NCBI RefSeq assembly: GCF_936928535.1
Contig: NZ_CAKZHY010000166.1
Location: forward strand, 1 to 64,000
From: an uncultured Bradyrhizobium sp.
GTDB taxonomy: Bacteria; Pseudomonadota; Alphaproteobacteria; Rhizobiales; Xanthobacteraceae
Direction: 5' to 3'
DNA length: 64,000 bases
This document shows, piece by piece, positions 10,438 to 20,621 of the stretch. The position numbers were made by a program, and so were the translations under genes. The notes beneath the pieces are model-generated. The model made no database searches. It saw nothing but the letters and a program-made list of their open reading frames with translations, and was not told where the DNA came from. Numbering within the stretch: position 1 is the stretch's first letter; every line of letters begins with the position of its first letter.

Positions 10438-11268
10438 CTATTCCGCAGCAACGGCGTGGTTGGCCCGCACTTCCGCGGTCAGCCACATCAGCGATTTGGT
10501 TGTCACGATAACGGCAAGATAGACCATCAGCTCCATCTGCGTCGGCTGATCGGTATAGCCGATCAGCGTGTGCAAGGCGCGTCCGAGAATGCTGCTCTCT
10601 GGCAAAAGCCAGCTTGAATCCCACACGACTGTGTCGAGCGATGTTAGCCAGTTGGCGCGCTCCAGAAAAGCAACGGCCTGTGCAGCCATACCCGCCGTAA
10701 GGAGGGTGATGAGAACTGTCGTTGTTGCAAACAGCGGGCGCGGCGGAATCCGCACCAGGCCCAAATAGGTCACAAGGCAAACTGCTGCGCCGAGCAAGAG
10801 GCCAAGGCAGCCGCCAACGATCAAATCCAAGCCCGAACCGCCGTCGGAGGCCACGACGCCATAGAGAAACAGCGCGACCTCGCTGCCTTCGCGCAGCACG
10901 GCAACGCCGACCACGACCGCCAGAGCCAATAGAGGCTTGCTGCCTTCGGCCACCGCCTGGCTAATCGCGCGCATCTCGACGGCAATGTCCCGCCCGTGGC
11001 GCGCCATCCAGACATTGTGCCAGGTCAGCATTACAACCGCAATCCCGAGAATAGCGGCGTTGAACAGCTCCTGTCCCATGCCTTCGAACAGCTGCGACAG
11101 GCCACTGGCAGATGCCGCGACGAAACACGCCCCGGCCACTCCTGCCAGCATGCCGCCCGCAACCCAGCGATTGCGGCGCGCGACCCCGCGCGTAACTGCG
11201 AGCACAATTCCGACGATCAGGCCTGCCTCGAAGACCTCGCGGAACACGATGATGAGCGCGGCGAGCAC
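10438..11268 (-). CDS. FTR1-family iron permease
   Basis: Multi-TM protein with two REXXE motifs (FREVFEAGLIVGIV; LREGSEVALFLYG). Confidence 0.88.
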   Translation of the reverse strand: MLAALIIVFREVFEAGLIVGIVLAVTRGVARRNRWVAGGMLAGVAGACFVAASASGLSQLFEGMGQELFNAAILGIAVVMLTWHNVWMARHGRDIAVEMRAISQAVAEGSKPLLALAVVVGVAVLREGSEVALFLYGVVASDGGSGLDLIVGGCLGLLLGAAVCLVTYLGLVRIPPRPLFATTTVLITLLTAGMAAQAVAFLERANWLTSLDTVVWDSSWLLPESSILGRALHTLIGYTDQPTQMELMVYLAVIVTTKSLMWLTAEVRANHAVAAE

Positions 11269-11280
11269 GGGACAGACGCC

Positions 11281-11628
11281 CTATTCGACCACGAGGGTGC
11301 CGCGCGCTTTTTCATTGAAATCATCATAGAACTCATAACGCCCGGCCTTGAGAGCGCGGACGTTGATCACACCCTGGCTCTTTGCGGTCACGACCTTTTC
11401 CACCCTGAGCGAAGTGCTTTCGAACTCCATCGCCTTCCCGTCGAGATTCCTGATCCGGAAGACAACCGGCTTGTCCGCCGGCGCACGTACCTCGTGCGGC
11501 TGAAACTGCCCGTTGGAGTAGCTGATCTGAATTTCCGTTGCTTGCTGCGCCGACGCGGTCGACAGCGGCAGAGTCGCCGTACAGAGCGCTGCGAGAGCGA
11601 GCTTTCTGGGCGTGGTCCAAACGTACAT
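11281..11628 (-). CDS. periplasmic cupredoxin-domain protein (EfeO N-terminal-like)
   Basis: Signal peptide, then EIQISYSNGQFQPHEVRAPADKPVVFRIRNLDGKAMEFESTSLRVEKVV...GRYEFYDDF; adjacent to FTR1. Confidence 0.8.
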   Translation of the reverse strand: MYVWTTPRKLALAALCTATLPLSTASAQQATEIQISYSNGQFQPHEVRAPADKPVVFRIRNLDGKAMEFESTSLRVEKVVTAKSQGVINVRALKAGRYEFYDDFNEKARGTLVVE

Positions 11629-11654
11629 CTGTAGGCCTTCGTCTTTGAGGGATG

Positions 11655-12569
11655 TCAGAACTCGACGGCGAATTTGACTTTGGCGCGGTTGCGCTGGAAC
11701 TCAGCAAGATTGAGCGAAAACGGGGCTCCAACCTCGCGACCCCATATCTGAGTGTTCCAGGCCGCTGTCATAAACATCTTCGGCGTGAACCGGACATAGA
11801 GTGTCGGACCGAGCATCACAGTGTCGCCGGTAAAGGCCGAGAGTGCGAAGTCGTCATAATGGCGCAGATACCAAACTTCGCCTCCGATCACGACATTGGG
11901 CATGATGCGGAGCGACAGCGCGGCGGAGGCGCCGAGTTTAGTTTCCCGGATGGTCTCATCCAACAATGTGTGGGTATATTCGGGCTCATATAGTAGGTTG
12001 AAGCCTGCAAACAGCCGGTTTCGAACGAGTTCGAGGTCGGCATTGAGTGTCGTCTCGAATTCATAGTTGTGAACCCGCTCGCCGCTTGTCTCATCGGTGA
12101 GCCGCACCGTGGGCTCGAAAGCCAGCGTGACAGACAGTGGATTGTTCGACGTCCGTTCGAGAGCGAGGTAGCGGAATTCACCAAACCCGCCGCTGAACGC
12201 CACCTGGCGACGGTCGTCGAGGTCGGCTACGTTCCGGATGTCGTGGGTTGACCCGAGCGCCCCAAACTCGATTTGCACAAATTGAGACGGGGTGAATTCG
12301 AACTCATACTTGGTCTCGGTCGCGGTGTAGTGTCCATCTCGTTTGCCAAATCGGCCGATCGTGTCGGTCGTGAATTCCTTTTCGCCTTCGATGCCGATAC
12401 CCGAACCGGTCGTGAAGCCGAAAATGTATTTCGTTTCGATATCTCGCCAAGTATTCGAGTCGTCGGCGCGGGCCAGGCCGCCAAGGCAGAGAAATGCGGA
12501 TACACCGAAGACGACGGCGTAACGCCACCCAAAGGCATTTCCCGCTGGCATCGCTTGCCTCTCCGTCAT
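11655..12569 (-). CDS. predicted outer-membrane/periplasmic beta-rich protein of the iron-uptake operon
   Basis: Signal-peptide-like N-terminus; alternating aromatic/hydrophobic beta-strand pattern ending ...RAKVKFAVEF; first gene of a same-strand operon with cupredoxin and FTR1. Confidence 0.65.
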   Translation of the reverse strand: MTERQAMPAGNAFGWRYAVVFGVSAFLCLGGLARADDSNTWRDIETKYIFGFTTGSGIGIEGEKEFTTDTIGRFGKRDGHYTATETKYEFEFTPSQFVQIEFGALGSTHDIRNVADLDDRRQVAFSGGFGEFRYLALERTSNNPLSVTLAFEPTVRLTDETSGERVHNYEFETTLNADLELVRNRLFAGFNLLYEPEYTHTLLDETIRETKLGASAALSLRIMPNVVIGGEVWYLRHYDDFALSAFTGDTVMLGPTLYVRFTPKMFMTAAWNTQIWGREVGAPFSLNLAEFQRNRAKVKFAVEF

Positions 12570-12626
12570 TGATGGAGCTTGACGCCTGTAATCGATGATC
12601 GCCCGACCTGCAAAAAGACTCCCTCT

Positions 12627-12645
12627 AAACTAGAGCGATTCTAAA
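12627..12645 (-). promoter_or_regulatory. Irr/ICE-like box upstream of the FTR1 operon
   Basis: Minus-strand sequence TTTAGAATCGCTCTAGTTT resembles the rhizobial iron-control element (TTTAGAA-N3-TTCTAAA-like) and lies ~60 bp upstream of the 12569 start. Confidence 0.5.
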
Positions 12646-13150
12646 TTGTAAGTCCGAAGGCGCATGCGCCGCCGCTTCGATGTCGCGCCCGCCGCGGCCT
12701 GCACCATGAAACAATGCAATCAATTTGAGGGAGCTGTCTCCGGGCTCGTTGCTTCCGCCTGTGGGCCTTTAGCGATGTCGCAAGGCATCCGCCTTATCGC
12801 CGTTTAGGGTTGAGCGGACATCAGGCGGCCGGCCGCTCAATGAGCACCTAGCCTAGTCCGACAGCATCCGCGTGTTTTCGCAATCGCCACGCCCGGCACG
12901 CGGACCTTACCGCGCGGGAAAGCTAAGCCAGCGGTCTGGCATGCCCTTTGCGGCCTTGCCCGCCAGACCACTGCTCGGGCCTTGTATCTTCCTACACGGC
13001 CCCGCACCTCCTGGGTTGTCGCCAGACGTCAGGACGCCGCTTAGCTCACGCCGGATCCCGGGAGGAAACTGAGCAGATCGAGCTCAGATGTCACCGCCAG
13101 GGGAACTTATATCGCCGGCAGCCGTGCCAACGCGCTTGCAGAACGGACGA

Positions 13151-13177
13151 GGGCGAACGCCCCTTCGGCGTTCGCCC
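13151..13177. terminator. perfect 11-bp hairpin just downstream of the AraC gene (candidate terminator)
   Basis: GGGCGAACGCC-CCTTC-GGCGTTCGCCC, beginning ~20 bp past the minus-strand stop of 13198..14232; no clear T-tract. Confidence 0.5.
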
Positions 13178-13197
13178 GCCCGATACGCACAGCGCTC

Positions 13198-14232
13198 TCA
13201 CGCGGCGTCGGATTGCTCGATCGCATCTTCGGCCGGAGCGGCCCTTGATAACCGTTCGCTCTGCGCATTGGAGCGGTATTCTGACGGGTCGCTCCCGTAG
13301 TATCTACGAAAGATGCGCGTAAAGCTGCTCCGACTCTGGTAGCCGACATTTAGGGCGACTTGGTCGATCGATAGCGCGTTGGCCGCGAGCAGATCAGCAG
13401 CGTGGCGCATCCTAAGGCGGCGCAGCAGTGACATGGGTGCCTCTCCGAAGGCAGCGGAGAATCGGGCCATGAAAGCTGAGCGGCTCAGACCGACGGCATG
13501 CGACAGACTTTGCACGGTGTGCGGAAGGGAGGGACGCGAGGCCATTTCAGCGAAAGCTCGTGCGATTGGGGGGTCACTTAACATCGCGAAGCGCTCCACC
13601 CAGGCTTTCGTCGAGACCAGGCAACGTCGAAGCAGGGCGAGCAATACGACCTTCAGTAGCGCTGCCGACATTGGCCCCGCACCGACATCCTGGGCCGCGA
13701 GCTCGGCTAATGCGCAAGCGATCACCTGGTCGAGCTGGTCATGTACGTCGAATGTCTCAACAATCGGCGCTGCGAGGGATGCGAACAAGTCAAGCGCTGG
13801 GCCGTAGGTCGCTCGAAAAGTGCCGCACGCAAGTACGAGTGTCGGTTGGTCATCTCCGACAATGTGCCGGTACGACGAGCCGGGCACGAAAAGGCCTACG
13901 CTGCCCTTGCCGACATTTCGTAGTGCGGTCGGGCGATCCGTGGCGACAATCCTCATTGCGCGTCCGGGTGGAACGATTACCAATGTATGCGGCGTCAGAC
14001 GGATGGGGCTTTCCCCGTCCATCAGGATGAAACCGACGCCTCGAAGGCAGTAGTGGATGGTGCACGCGTCCACGCGCGCAACGGCCAAGGGGGCACCCGC
14101 CGCAAGCAAGCATTGCGACAGCCTAACAAAGGTAATGTCCAATGTGGTCATCAACTTGTCGAGGTCTTTTCGCGATATACGCCAGAACGGCTCGCCCGCC
14201 ACGTCCAAAAACCTTTTGTTGCTTAGATTCAT
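13198..14232 (-). CDS. AraC-family transcriptional regulator with cupin-type N-terminal domain
   Basis: C-terminal HTH: LSHAVGLSRSAFMARFSAAFGEAPMSLLRRLRMRHAADLLAANALSIDQVALNVGYQSRSSFTRIFRRYYG. Confidence 0.9.
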   Translation of the reverse strand: MNLSNKRFLDVAGEPFWRISRKDLDKLMTTLDITFVRLSQCLLAAGAPLAVARVDACTIHYCLRGVGFILMDGESPIRLTPHTLVIVPPGRAMRIVATDRPTALRNVGKGSVGLFVPGSSYRHIVGDDQPTLVLACGTFRATYGPALDLFASLAAPIVETFDVHDQLDQVIACALAELAAQDVGAGPMSAALLKVVLLALLRRCLVSTKAWVERFAMLSDPPIARAFAEMASRPSLPHTVQSLSHAVGLSRSAFMARFSAAFGEAPMSLLRRLRMRHAADLLAANALSIDQVALNVGYQSRSSFTRIFRRYYGSDPSEYRSNAQSERLSRAAPAEDAIEQSDAA

Positions 14233-15030
14233 ATGAACTCAGCTCCGGACGGCTAGACAACGCCATCTCACGCGAGCAGCCAGCCTCAAAATCGAGCGAG
14301 CGGTCCTTCCGCGCTCTGACTTGATCTAGGATTTTGATTGGTTCGGTCTCGTTGCGTTCGACTGAACACGCGGAGGAAATAGCCAGTTGCGGCTCACGGA
14401 GTAGTGGTTGCAGCCGAATTAGATATATTCAGCTACGACATGAATAATCCGGCTGAGCGTCGGAGCTATCATTCGCGCGAACGCGCACCAACGCGCGTCA
14501 ACCCGGACCAATTGCAGCGGCTCGAGACCAACCAACCTCGGATGTACAGCGTCGAGCAAGCAGGTAGTCCTGTCACTCTCGACTGCTTGTTCTGCGCCGC
14601 GATACTTATGCGAGCAACCGTAAGACCCCAAACTTCCCTTTTCATCTCCTGATATGGCGACCGACACCTCGACGACCGCACAGTCTTTAACCGCTAATCG
14701 CAACAAGGCCAGAGGCTGACGCGCACAGCGCAATGACGATACCCCTACCTATCGAATGCATATCTAAAAGGAATTTTCAATTTCCCCCGCTGTATCCGAT
14801 CTTAGGCCTCGATGGCCCGGCCACCGGATGCCAACGACCTAAAGCGACTGCAGGAATCGCGTCAATTCGCGCAGCGCGCGAGCGAAGGAGTCCCGATGAA
14901 ATTACCAGCTATCGGCCCGCGGTTCCCCGTATCAAGTCAGCTAGCACTTCTCATGCTTTAACTCGACGACGATTCAACTTCGGTTGCGCGGCTGCGCTAA
15001 CTTTGAGCTAGGTAAAAAAGGATGTTCGCA

Positions 15031-15408
15031 ATGAACAACGCAGGAACGGTTGGAGCGTTTTTCGCGACGCTCCTGTTTGCGGTAGCAGCTGCCGATCCGA
15101 GCTACGCGCAGAACGCTGAGCACGGAAAACTCGTCTTCCAAGCCTGCGCTACGTGCCACACTACGGATCAGACCAACCGTGTTGGACCCGGCTTGGGAGG
15201 ACTCATTGGCAGGAAGGCAGGTACGGCCCCGGGATTTCACTACAGTGACGCGATGAAGAAGTCCGACATTGTTTGGGATACCAAAATTCTCGATGCGTAT
15301 CTTGAAGCGCCCCAGAAAGTTGTTCCCGGAAACAAGATGCCCTACGCGGGGATGACGAACCCAGCCGATCGGGCCGACCTCGTCGGTTATCTTGCAACAC
15401 TGAAATAA
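15031..15408 (+). CDS. class I cytochrome c (c2-like)
   Basis: Signal peptide; heme motif CATCH; VGPGLGGLIGRKAG...GNKMPYAGMTNPADRADLVGYLATLK. Confidence 0.9.
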   Translation: MNNAGTVGAFFATLLFAVAAADPSYAQNAEHGKLVFQACATCHTTDQTNRVGPGLGGLIGRKAGTAPGFHYSDAMKKSDIVWDTKILDAYLEAPQKVVPGNKMPYAGMTNPADRADLVGYLATLK

Positions 15409-15559
15409 GGGCTCGTTAGGCGAGACCTCAGCAAGGTACCGCCCAATTTGACGTGAAACGTCCTTACTGCCGAGCGCATGTGCAGGCCTCCGAATTGCGG
15501 TCTTATATAGATCCGGTGATGACGAAGGGACCCGACACGTGGAAAGCCAACTCCGGGGG

Positions 15560-15712
15560 ATGAGCCGATTTGAAATGTGCCTCGGCGACGGCTTTCTCGC
15601 AGTCGCGTACTACAACGCGGAGGACGGGCGCATCGTCCTGCTTCAATACACCCCAGCAATCGCCTGCGGGGTGGCGATTAGTCGTGGTTCGGCACACAGA
15701 CAAGCGAATTAA
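15560..15712 (+). CDS. candidate small protein (50 aa)
   Basis: MSRFEMCLGDGFLAVAYYNAEDGRIVLLQYTPAIACGVAISRGSAHRQAN with a G-rich stretch upstream of the ATG; below the ORF-track cutoff. Confidence 0.3.
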   Translation: MSRFEMCLGDGFLAVAYYNAEDGRIVLLQYTPAIACGVAISRGSAHRQAN

Positions 15713-15946
15713 GACGATCTCTACCGACCAGCACACATTGCTAGGAGGCTCATGTCCCCGCCGAGGCCAACGAATTTACGTGAGCGGACCTCCTGTCGTC
15801 ATACGCGCTCTCTTCTTGCTGGTGCTTTACGCTGGGCAATATCGGCGCCAAAACACAGATGAAGCCATTATGGCCACTCGTTTCGATCATCGATCTACGG
15901 GTTCCGCACTTACGTTCAGGGTGAAAAGGAGCGTTAAGAGGTCAGA

Positions 15947-16480
15947 ATGTCATTCTCGGTCTATGAAATCACAGTTCCTGTCATGATACATGGACTGAAC
16001 GTGATGGATAAATATCTCGACGACGCTGAGGCGCTCGAACGCTTCAAAGGATTTGAGGCTGGGGCGATTCTTGGCGAAAGGCTCGCGCCAGACATGCTCA
16101 CCTTCGGAGAACAATTCTCCGTGATTTGCAATAAGGTCGAGGCACACATGGCAAAATTAATGCAAGAGGCCCCGCCGGAACCACACGGCCTTGCGATATC
16201 GTACCCGGCGTTGAACAACAGACTTATCGAAACTCGCAGCTTTCTGAAAAATGTGCAGCCAGACGAGATTGCCGGTGCGCAGTCTCACACATACGAACTT
16301 ACGCCGCCTATCGTTCGTGGGTGGTTCGGCGGCAACGACTACATCCGACACCTAGTACTACCGGATTTCTTTTTCCATATCTCAGTTGCTCACGCGATCC
16401 TCCGACAGCTCGGGGCTAAACTCGGAAAGCGCGACTACCTCGGCAATCTTGCTCAGCAGAGTGGTGGTGACTACTCGTGA
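15947..16480 (+). CDS. DUF1993-family protein
   Basis: SVYEITVPVMIHGLNVMDKYLDDAE...FGEQFSVICNKVEAHMAKL...NDYIRHLVLPDFFFHISVAHAILRQLGAKLGKRDYLG. Confidence 0.75.
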   Translation: MSFSVYEITVPVMIHGLNVMDKYLDDAEALERFKGFEAGAILGERLAPDMLTFGEQFSVICNKVEAHMAKLMQEAPPEPHGLAISYPALNNRLIETRSFLKNVQPDEIAGAQSHTYELTPPIVRGWFGGNDYIRHLVLPDFFFHISVAHAILRQLGAKLGKRDYLGNLAQQSGGDYS

Positions 16481-16881
16481 GAGGCGGCGATGCGCACTAT
16501 CCGGGCCTAACAAGTAAGGCAAGCTTGGCGGATGCCGTAGTTAGCTCCGAGACGACATCCGTACGGCATGGTTTGGCGGTGACACAACTAACTTCCTCGC
16601 CTCGAGGACGAGCAGCAGGTTCGATCACTTGAGACCGTGCTCGCGGCCGCCGTTTTCCGGCAGCAACTGTCTTTGGCAGCCACGGGGTTGGCCGCCGCAC
16701 AGCTGACGGAGTAGTTCTGGTGGGCAGTCAGGCTTGTTTCTGAGCATTCTGCGTTTCAGGCGCTCTCTTTTAGCGGTTAGATCCTGCAAGGTGTGCGCTG
16801 ACACTCAGTGTACCTCGCGACCACTCGGTCTCGGTTTCATTATCGTTGCGCACATGAGGCACTCGGGATTACTGGCAGGCG

Positions 16882-19089
16882 CTAAGATGACGATTTCAGC
16901 GACTCCGTATCTATCGGCAATCTGCGCACTCGCTTACCGGTCGCGTCGAAGATCGCATTGGTCACTGCAGCGCTAACGATGGCTGTCGGCGCTTCGCCAA
17001 CGCCACCGGGCGACTCCGCATTTTTAATCAAGTGCGTCTCCACAAGCGGCACCGCGTCGATACGCATCGGTAGATAGTTGTCGAAATTACTCTGTTCGAC
17101 GCGTCCATCCTTAAAAGTGATCGAGCCATTGAGTGCAGCGGTCAGCCCAAAGAGCGTTCCACCCTCAACCTGTGCTTCGACCGTATCAGGGTTGATGTAC
17201 ATGCCGCAATCAATCGCACAGACGATCCTCTTAACTTTAACGGAGCCGTTGGCCCCCACCTCGACCTCAGCAACCTGCGATATGTAACTCCCGTATGCGT
17301 ATTGTACTGAAATTCCGCGGCCATGCCGCGCGGCAAGGGGGGATCCCCACCCAGCTTTTTCCGCCGCAAGCGACAGAACAGCGAGCGCTCGCGGATTGTG
17401 GCCAAGCAATCCCTTGCGATAAACTACGGGATCCTGCTTCGCGGCGTGAGCGAGCTCGTCTATGAAGCTTTCGACTACAAAAACATTGTGAGTCGGTCCA
17501 ACGCCGCGCCACCAAGACGTCCGAACACCAGGAGGCTCGACCCGGACAAAGTCAACGTGGATATTGGGCAGCGCATATGGCGGCACGGCCGCCGCTTCTA
17601 CGGCATCGGGGTCCAATCCATCCTTAAAGTAGGGAGGATAATAGCGAGCCATGACTGAGGAGCCGGCGATCCGATGCGTCCAGGCAACAGGCTTGCCGGC
17701 CGCGTCAAGTCCCGCCGACAGCCGATCGAAATAGTACGGCCGATACATATCGTGCTGGATGTCTTCCTCCCGGCTCCAGATCACCTTCACCGGACCATCG
17801 ATGTGCTTGGCGATCTTGACGGCGAGCACCGTACCATCAGCCTCCAGCCTTCGGCCGAAGCCGCCGCCAATCAGATGATTGTGAATTTTGACAGCATCCT
17901 TTGACAAGCCGGTGAGTTCGATCACCAGAGACTGGGTGATCGTAGGCGCTTGGGTCCCGACCCAAATGTCGCAACGATCCTTCTGCAGATGAACAGTGCA
18001 GTTCATCGGCTCCATCGCTGCATGGGCAAGGAAAGGTACCTGATAGATGGCGTCAAGCCGTTGCGCCGCCTTCGCAAGAGCCTTTCCTGCATCGCCATCA
18101 TTGCGGGCTACCGCGCCCGTTTTTTGGGATTCCTCCTCCAATTGCTTGACGATGTCGGCGATTCTGACTTTGCCGTTCGGACCGTCATCCCAGGTGATGG
18201 CGGCCGCCTCGAGCCCCTTCTTCGCTGCACCCGTGTGATCCGCTACCACGGCAACAGCCTCATCGATATTGACCACCTGCCGGACGCCCTTCACCGCCAG
18301 CGCGGCCTTCTCATCGACCGTTTTCGCTTTGCCACCGAGCACGGGCGAAATAGCAACCACAGCAATCTTCATACCCGGCAGTCGGGTATCGATCCCGTAG
18401 AGGGCGCGCCCATCGACCTTTATCGCTGAATCCACGCGCTTAGCAGGCGTGCCGATCAGAGTAAAATCCTTCGGATCCTTCAATTTTACGTTTGCCGCTG
18501 GCGGCACAGGCAATCTCGCCGCAGCGTTCGCAAGTTCGCCGTAGCTCAGCTGCTTCGAACCTGATGCATCGAACACGACGCCATCCTTGGCGCGGCAGGT
18601 CGCTGAATCGACATTCCAGTCCTTTGCGGCCGCCGCGATCAGCAGATTGCGACCAACTGCCCCTGCCTGACGCAGCGGTGTCCAGAAGGCACGGACAGAT
18701 GCGGAGCCTCCTGTATTTTGAATGCCTATGATTGAATTGACATAAAGCGCATCATTTGGCGGTGCATGCTGAACCTGAATCTGATCAAGCCTCACTTCAA
18801 GTTCTTCAGCGAGAAGCATGGAGAGCGACGTGTAGACACCCTGCCCCATCTCGATCATCGGAACGACCAGGGTCACGGCGCCGGTTGTATCGATCCGTAC
18901 AAATCCGTTCGGCGCGAAAGTGCCCGTAATCTCGCTTTCGATCACCTGCGAGGCTGGTGCCGCGAAGACGGACTCCGTGCTTCCACTTGTCAGCGCAAAA
19001 CCGAGCAGCAAACCTGCGCCCTGAAGGAAGGCGCGCCGCGAGATCGCTGTTTCATCGACAATCTGCTCGTTCAAAACAAGCTCATCCAT
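16882..19089 (-). CDS. molybdopterin-binding xanthine-dehydrogenase-family subunit (IorB-like)
   Basis: Tat-like signal (AISRRAFLQGAGLLLG) and molybdo-hydroxylase large-subunit motifs (HAAMEPMNCTVHL, GGGFGRRLEAD, GVGEAPTAIVSAAVTNAIFDATGKR). Start set at MDELVL. Confidence 0.9.
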   Translation of the reverse strand: MDELVLNEQIVDETAISRRAFLQGAGLLLGFALTSGSTESVFAAPASQVIESEITGTFAPNGFVRIDTTGAVTLVVPMIEMGQGVYTSLSMLLAEELEVRLDQIQVQHAPPNDALYVNSIIGIQNTGGSASVRAFWTPLRQAGAVGRNLLIAAAAKDWNVDSATCRAKDGVVFDASGSKQLSYGELANAAARLPVPPAANVKLKDPKDFTLIGTPAKRVDSAIKVDGRALYGIDTRLPGMKIAVVAISPVLGGKAKTVDEKAALAVKGVRQVVNIDEAVAVVADHTGAAKKGLEAAAITWDDGPNGKVRIADIVKQLEEESQKTGAVARNDGDAGKALAKAAQRLDAIYQVPFLAHAAMEPMNCTVHLQKDRCDIWVGTQAPTITQSLVIELTGLSKDAVKIHNHLIGGGFGRRLEADGTVLAVKIAKHIDGPVKVIWSREEDIQHDMYRPYYFDRLSAGLDAAGKPVAWTHRIAGSSVMARYYPPYFKDGLDPDAVEAAAVPPYALPNIHVDFVRVEPPGVRTSWWRGVGPTHNVFVVESFIDELAHAAKQDPVVYRKGLLGHNPRALAVLSLAAEKAGWGSPLAARHGRGISVQYAYGSYISQVAEVEVGANGSVKVKRIVCAIDCGMYINPDTVEAQVEGGTLFGLTAALNGSITFKDGRVEQSNFDNYLPMRIDAVPLVETHLIKNAESPGGVGEAPTAIVSAAVTNAIFDATGKRVRRLPIDTESLKSSS

Positions 19090-19093
19090 GGTC

Positions 19094-19549
19094 TTAAACT
19101 CCTGCAGCACGCTTGATCGCGGCGCGGATGCGCTGATAGGTGCCGCATCGGCAGACGTTGCCCGACATGTTCGCGTCAATGTCACCATCCGTCGGCTTCG
19201 GCCTGTCTTTCAGCAGTGCCGCCGCCGACATGATCTGGCCGGACTGGCAGTAGCCGCACTGAACCACTTCAAGCTCCAGCCATGCCTTCTGCAACGCCGC
19301 GCCCTCTGGCGCCCGGCCGATAGCCTCGATGGTCGTGATCGAGCTATCGACGACGCTATCGACTGGGGTCTGGCAGGAGCGGATCGGCTGACTGCCGACA
19401 TGGACCGTGCAGGCGCCGCACAGGCCTTGCCCGCACCCGAACTTGGTCCCCGTCATACCGAGCACATCGCGGAGCACCCACAGCAGTGGGGTGTCGCCGT
19501 CGACATCGACATCATGGAGCGTGCCATTGATCTTTAACTTGAAAGCCAT
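19094..19549 (-). CDS. (2Fe-2S)-binding subunit of molybdo-hydroxylase (IorA-like)
   Basis: [25 protein letters not shown]...[18 protein letters not shown]...[19 protein letters not shown]. Confidence 0.94.
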   Translation of the reverse strand: MAFKLKINGTLHDVDVDGDTPLLWVLRDVLGMTGTKFGCGQGLCGACTVHVGSQPIRSCQTPVDSVVDSSITTIEAIGRAPEGAALQKAWLELEVVQCGYCQSGQIMSAAALLKDRPKPTDGDIDANMSGNVCRCGTYQRIRAAIKRAAGV

Positions 19550-19638
19550 GGTTGCCTCGTTGTGGCTAGGCTGATAAGGGCGCAGGCAGTCGATCCGGAC
19601 CGCGGCGGCCGACTGCTTGCATCAATGTGCACGGATCC

Positions 19639-20557
19639 CTACGGACAAACGCGGATGATTGTCTTCCCGTTGCGCCGTTCGGGCCGGTTGAAAGTGGCGA
19701 CGGCATCCTTGAGGGTCGAGATGGTGCCGACGTTCGCCCGCAATCGTCCGTCCCGCACCCGCTGGACGATCTCACGCAGTTGGGCACGATCGGACTCGAC
19801 GACGAAATCCACCGCCAAGCCGTCAGCGGGCCGTGCCTCGGTCGGTCCGGCGATGGTCACCAACGTTCCTCCAGTTCGGATCAGGGCCGCGGACCGCTTC
19901 CCGATGTCGCCGCCGAAGACATCGAAGACCAGATCGACTGGGCCGACGTCTTCCAAAATATCGTTCTCGAGATCGACGAACTCTTGCGCGCCGAACTCGA
20001 GGGCCTTCTGACGGTCGACAGCGCGTCCGGTGCCGATGACGTAGCTGCCGGCCTCACGTGCGAGCTGGACTACCATCGAACCGACTACGCCAGCCGCGCC
20101 GTGCGCGAGGACGCTCTGCCCCGCCTTAAGGCGACCGTGCTGGAACAATCCCTGCCATGCGGTCAAGCCTGGCATTGGAAGGCTTGCGCCCACCGCAAAA
20201 TCGACATCGCCCGGCAGCGGCGCGAGGTTGCGGGCCTCGACAGCCACATACTCAGCTAGGGTGCCGTCGCGATACCAGTCGGTGAGACCAAACACTCGTT
20301 GCCCGACCGACAACCCCGTCGTGCCGTAGCCGAGCGCCGTAACTACTCCAGCCAGCTCGTGCCCTGGGATCGAAGGTGTTCGGTCGCGATCGAGGCGATC
20401 GGTGCAACTCGGGGGCCAGGTCAGCTCATCCCAGGTAAACCCTGACGCATGAACCTTAACTACGACGTCGTTTATTGCTGCCTCTGGCCGCTGCCGCTCC
20501 ACGAGCTTCATCCCGGCCGTTCCGACAGCCTGATTGGTCACAATGATCGCCTTCATG
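19639..20557 (-). CDS. NADP-dependent zinc-independent alcohol dehydrogenase/quinone oxidoreductase
   Basis: MKAIIVTNQAVGTAGMKLVERQRPE...GHELAGVVTALG...AHGAAGVVGSMVVQLAREAGSYVIGTGR. The MDR start is the ATG at 20557, not 20874. Confidence 0.88.
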
Positions 20558-20621
20558 GGAATTACCTCTTCGCTAGCTCTCGTCCGTTTAGGCGTCGTGT
20601 TCCTAAACTCATCGCGCAACC

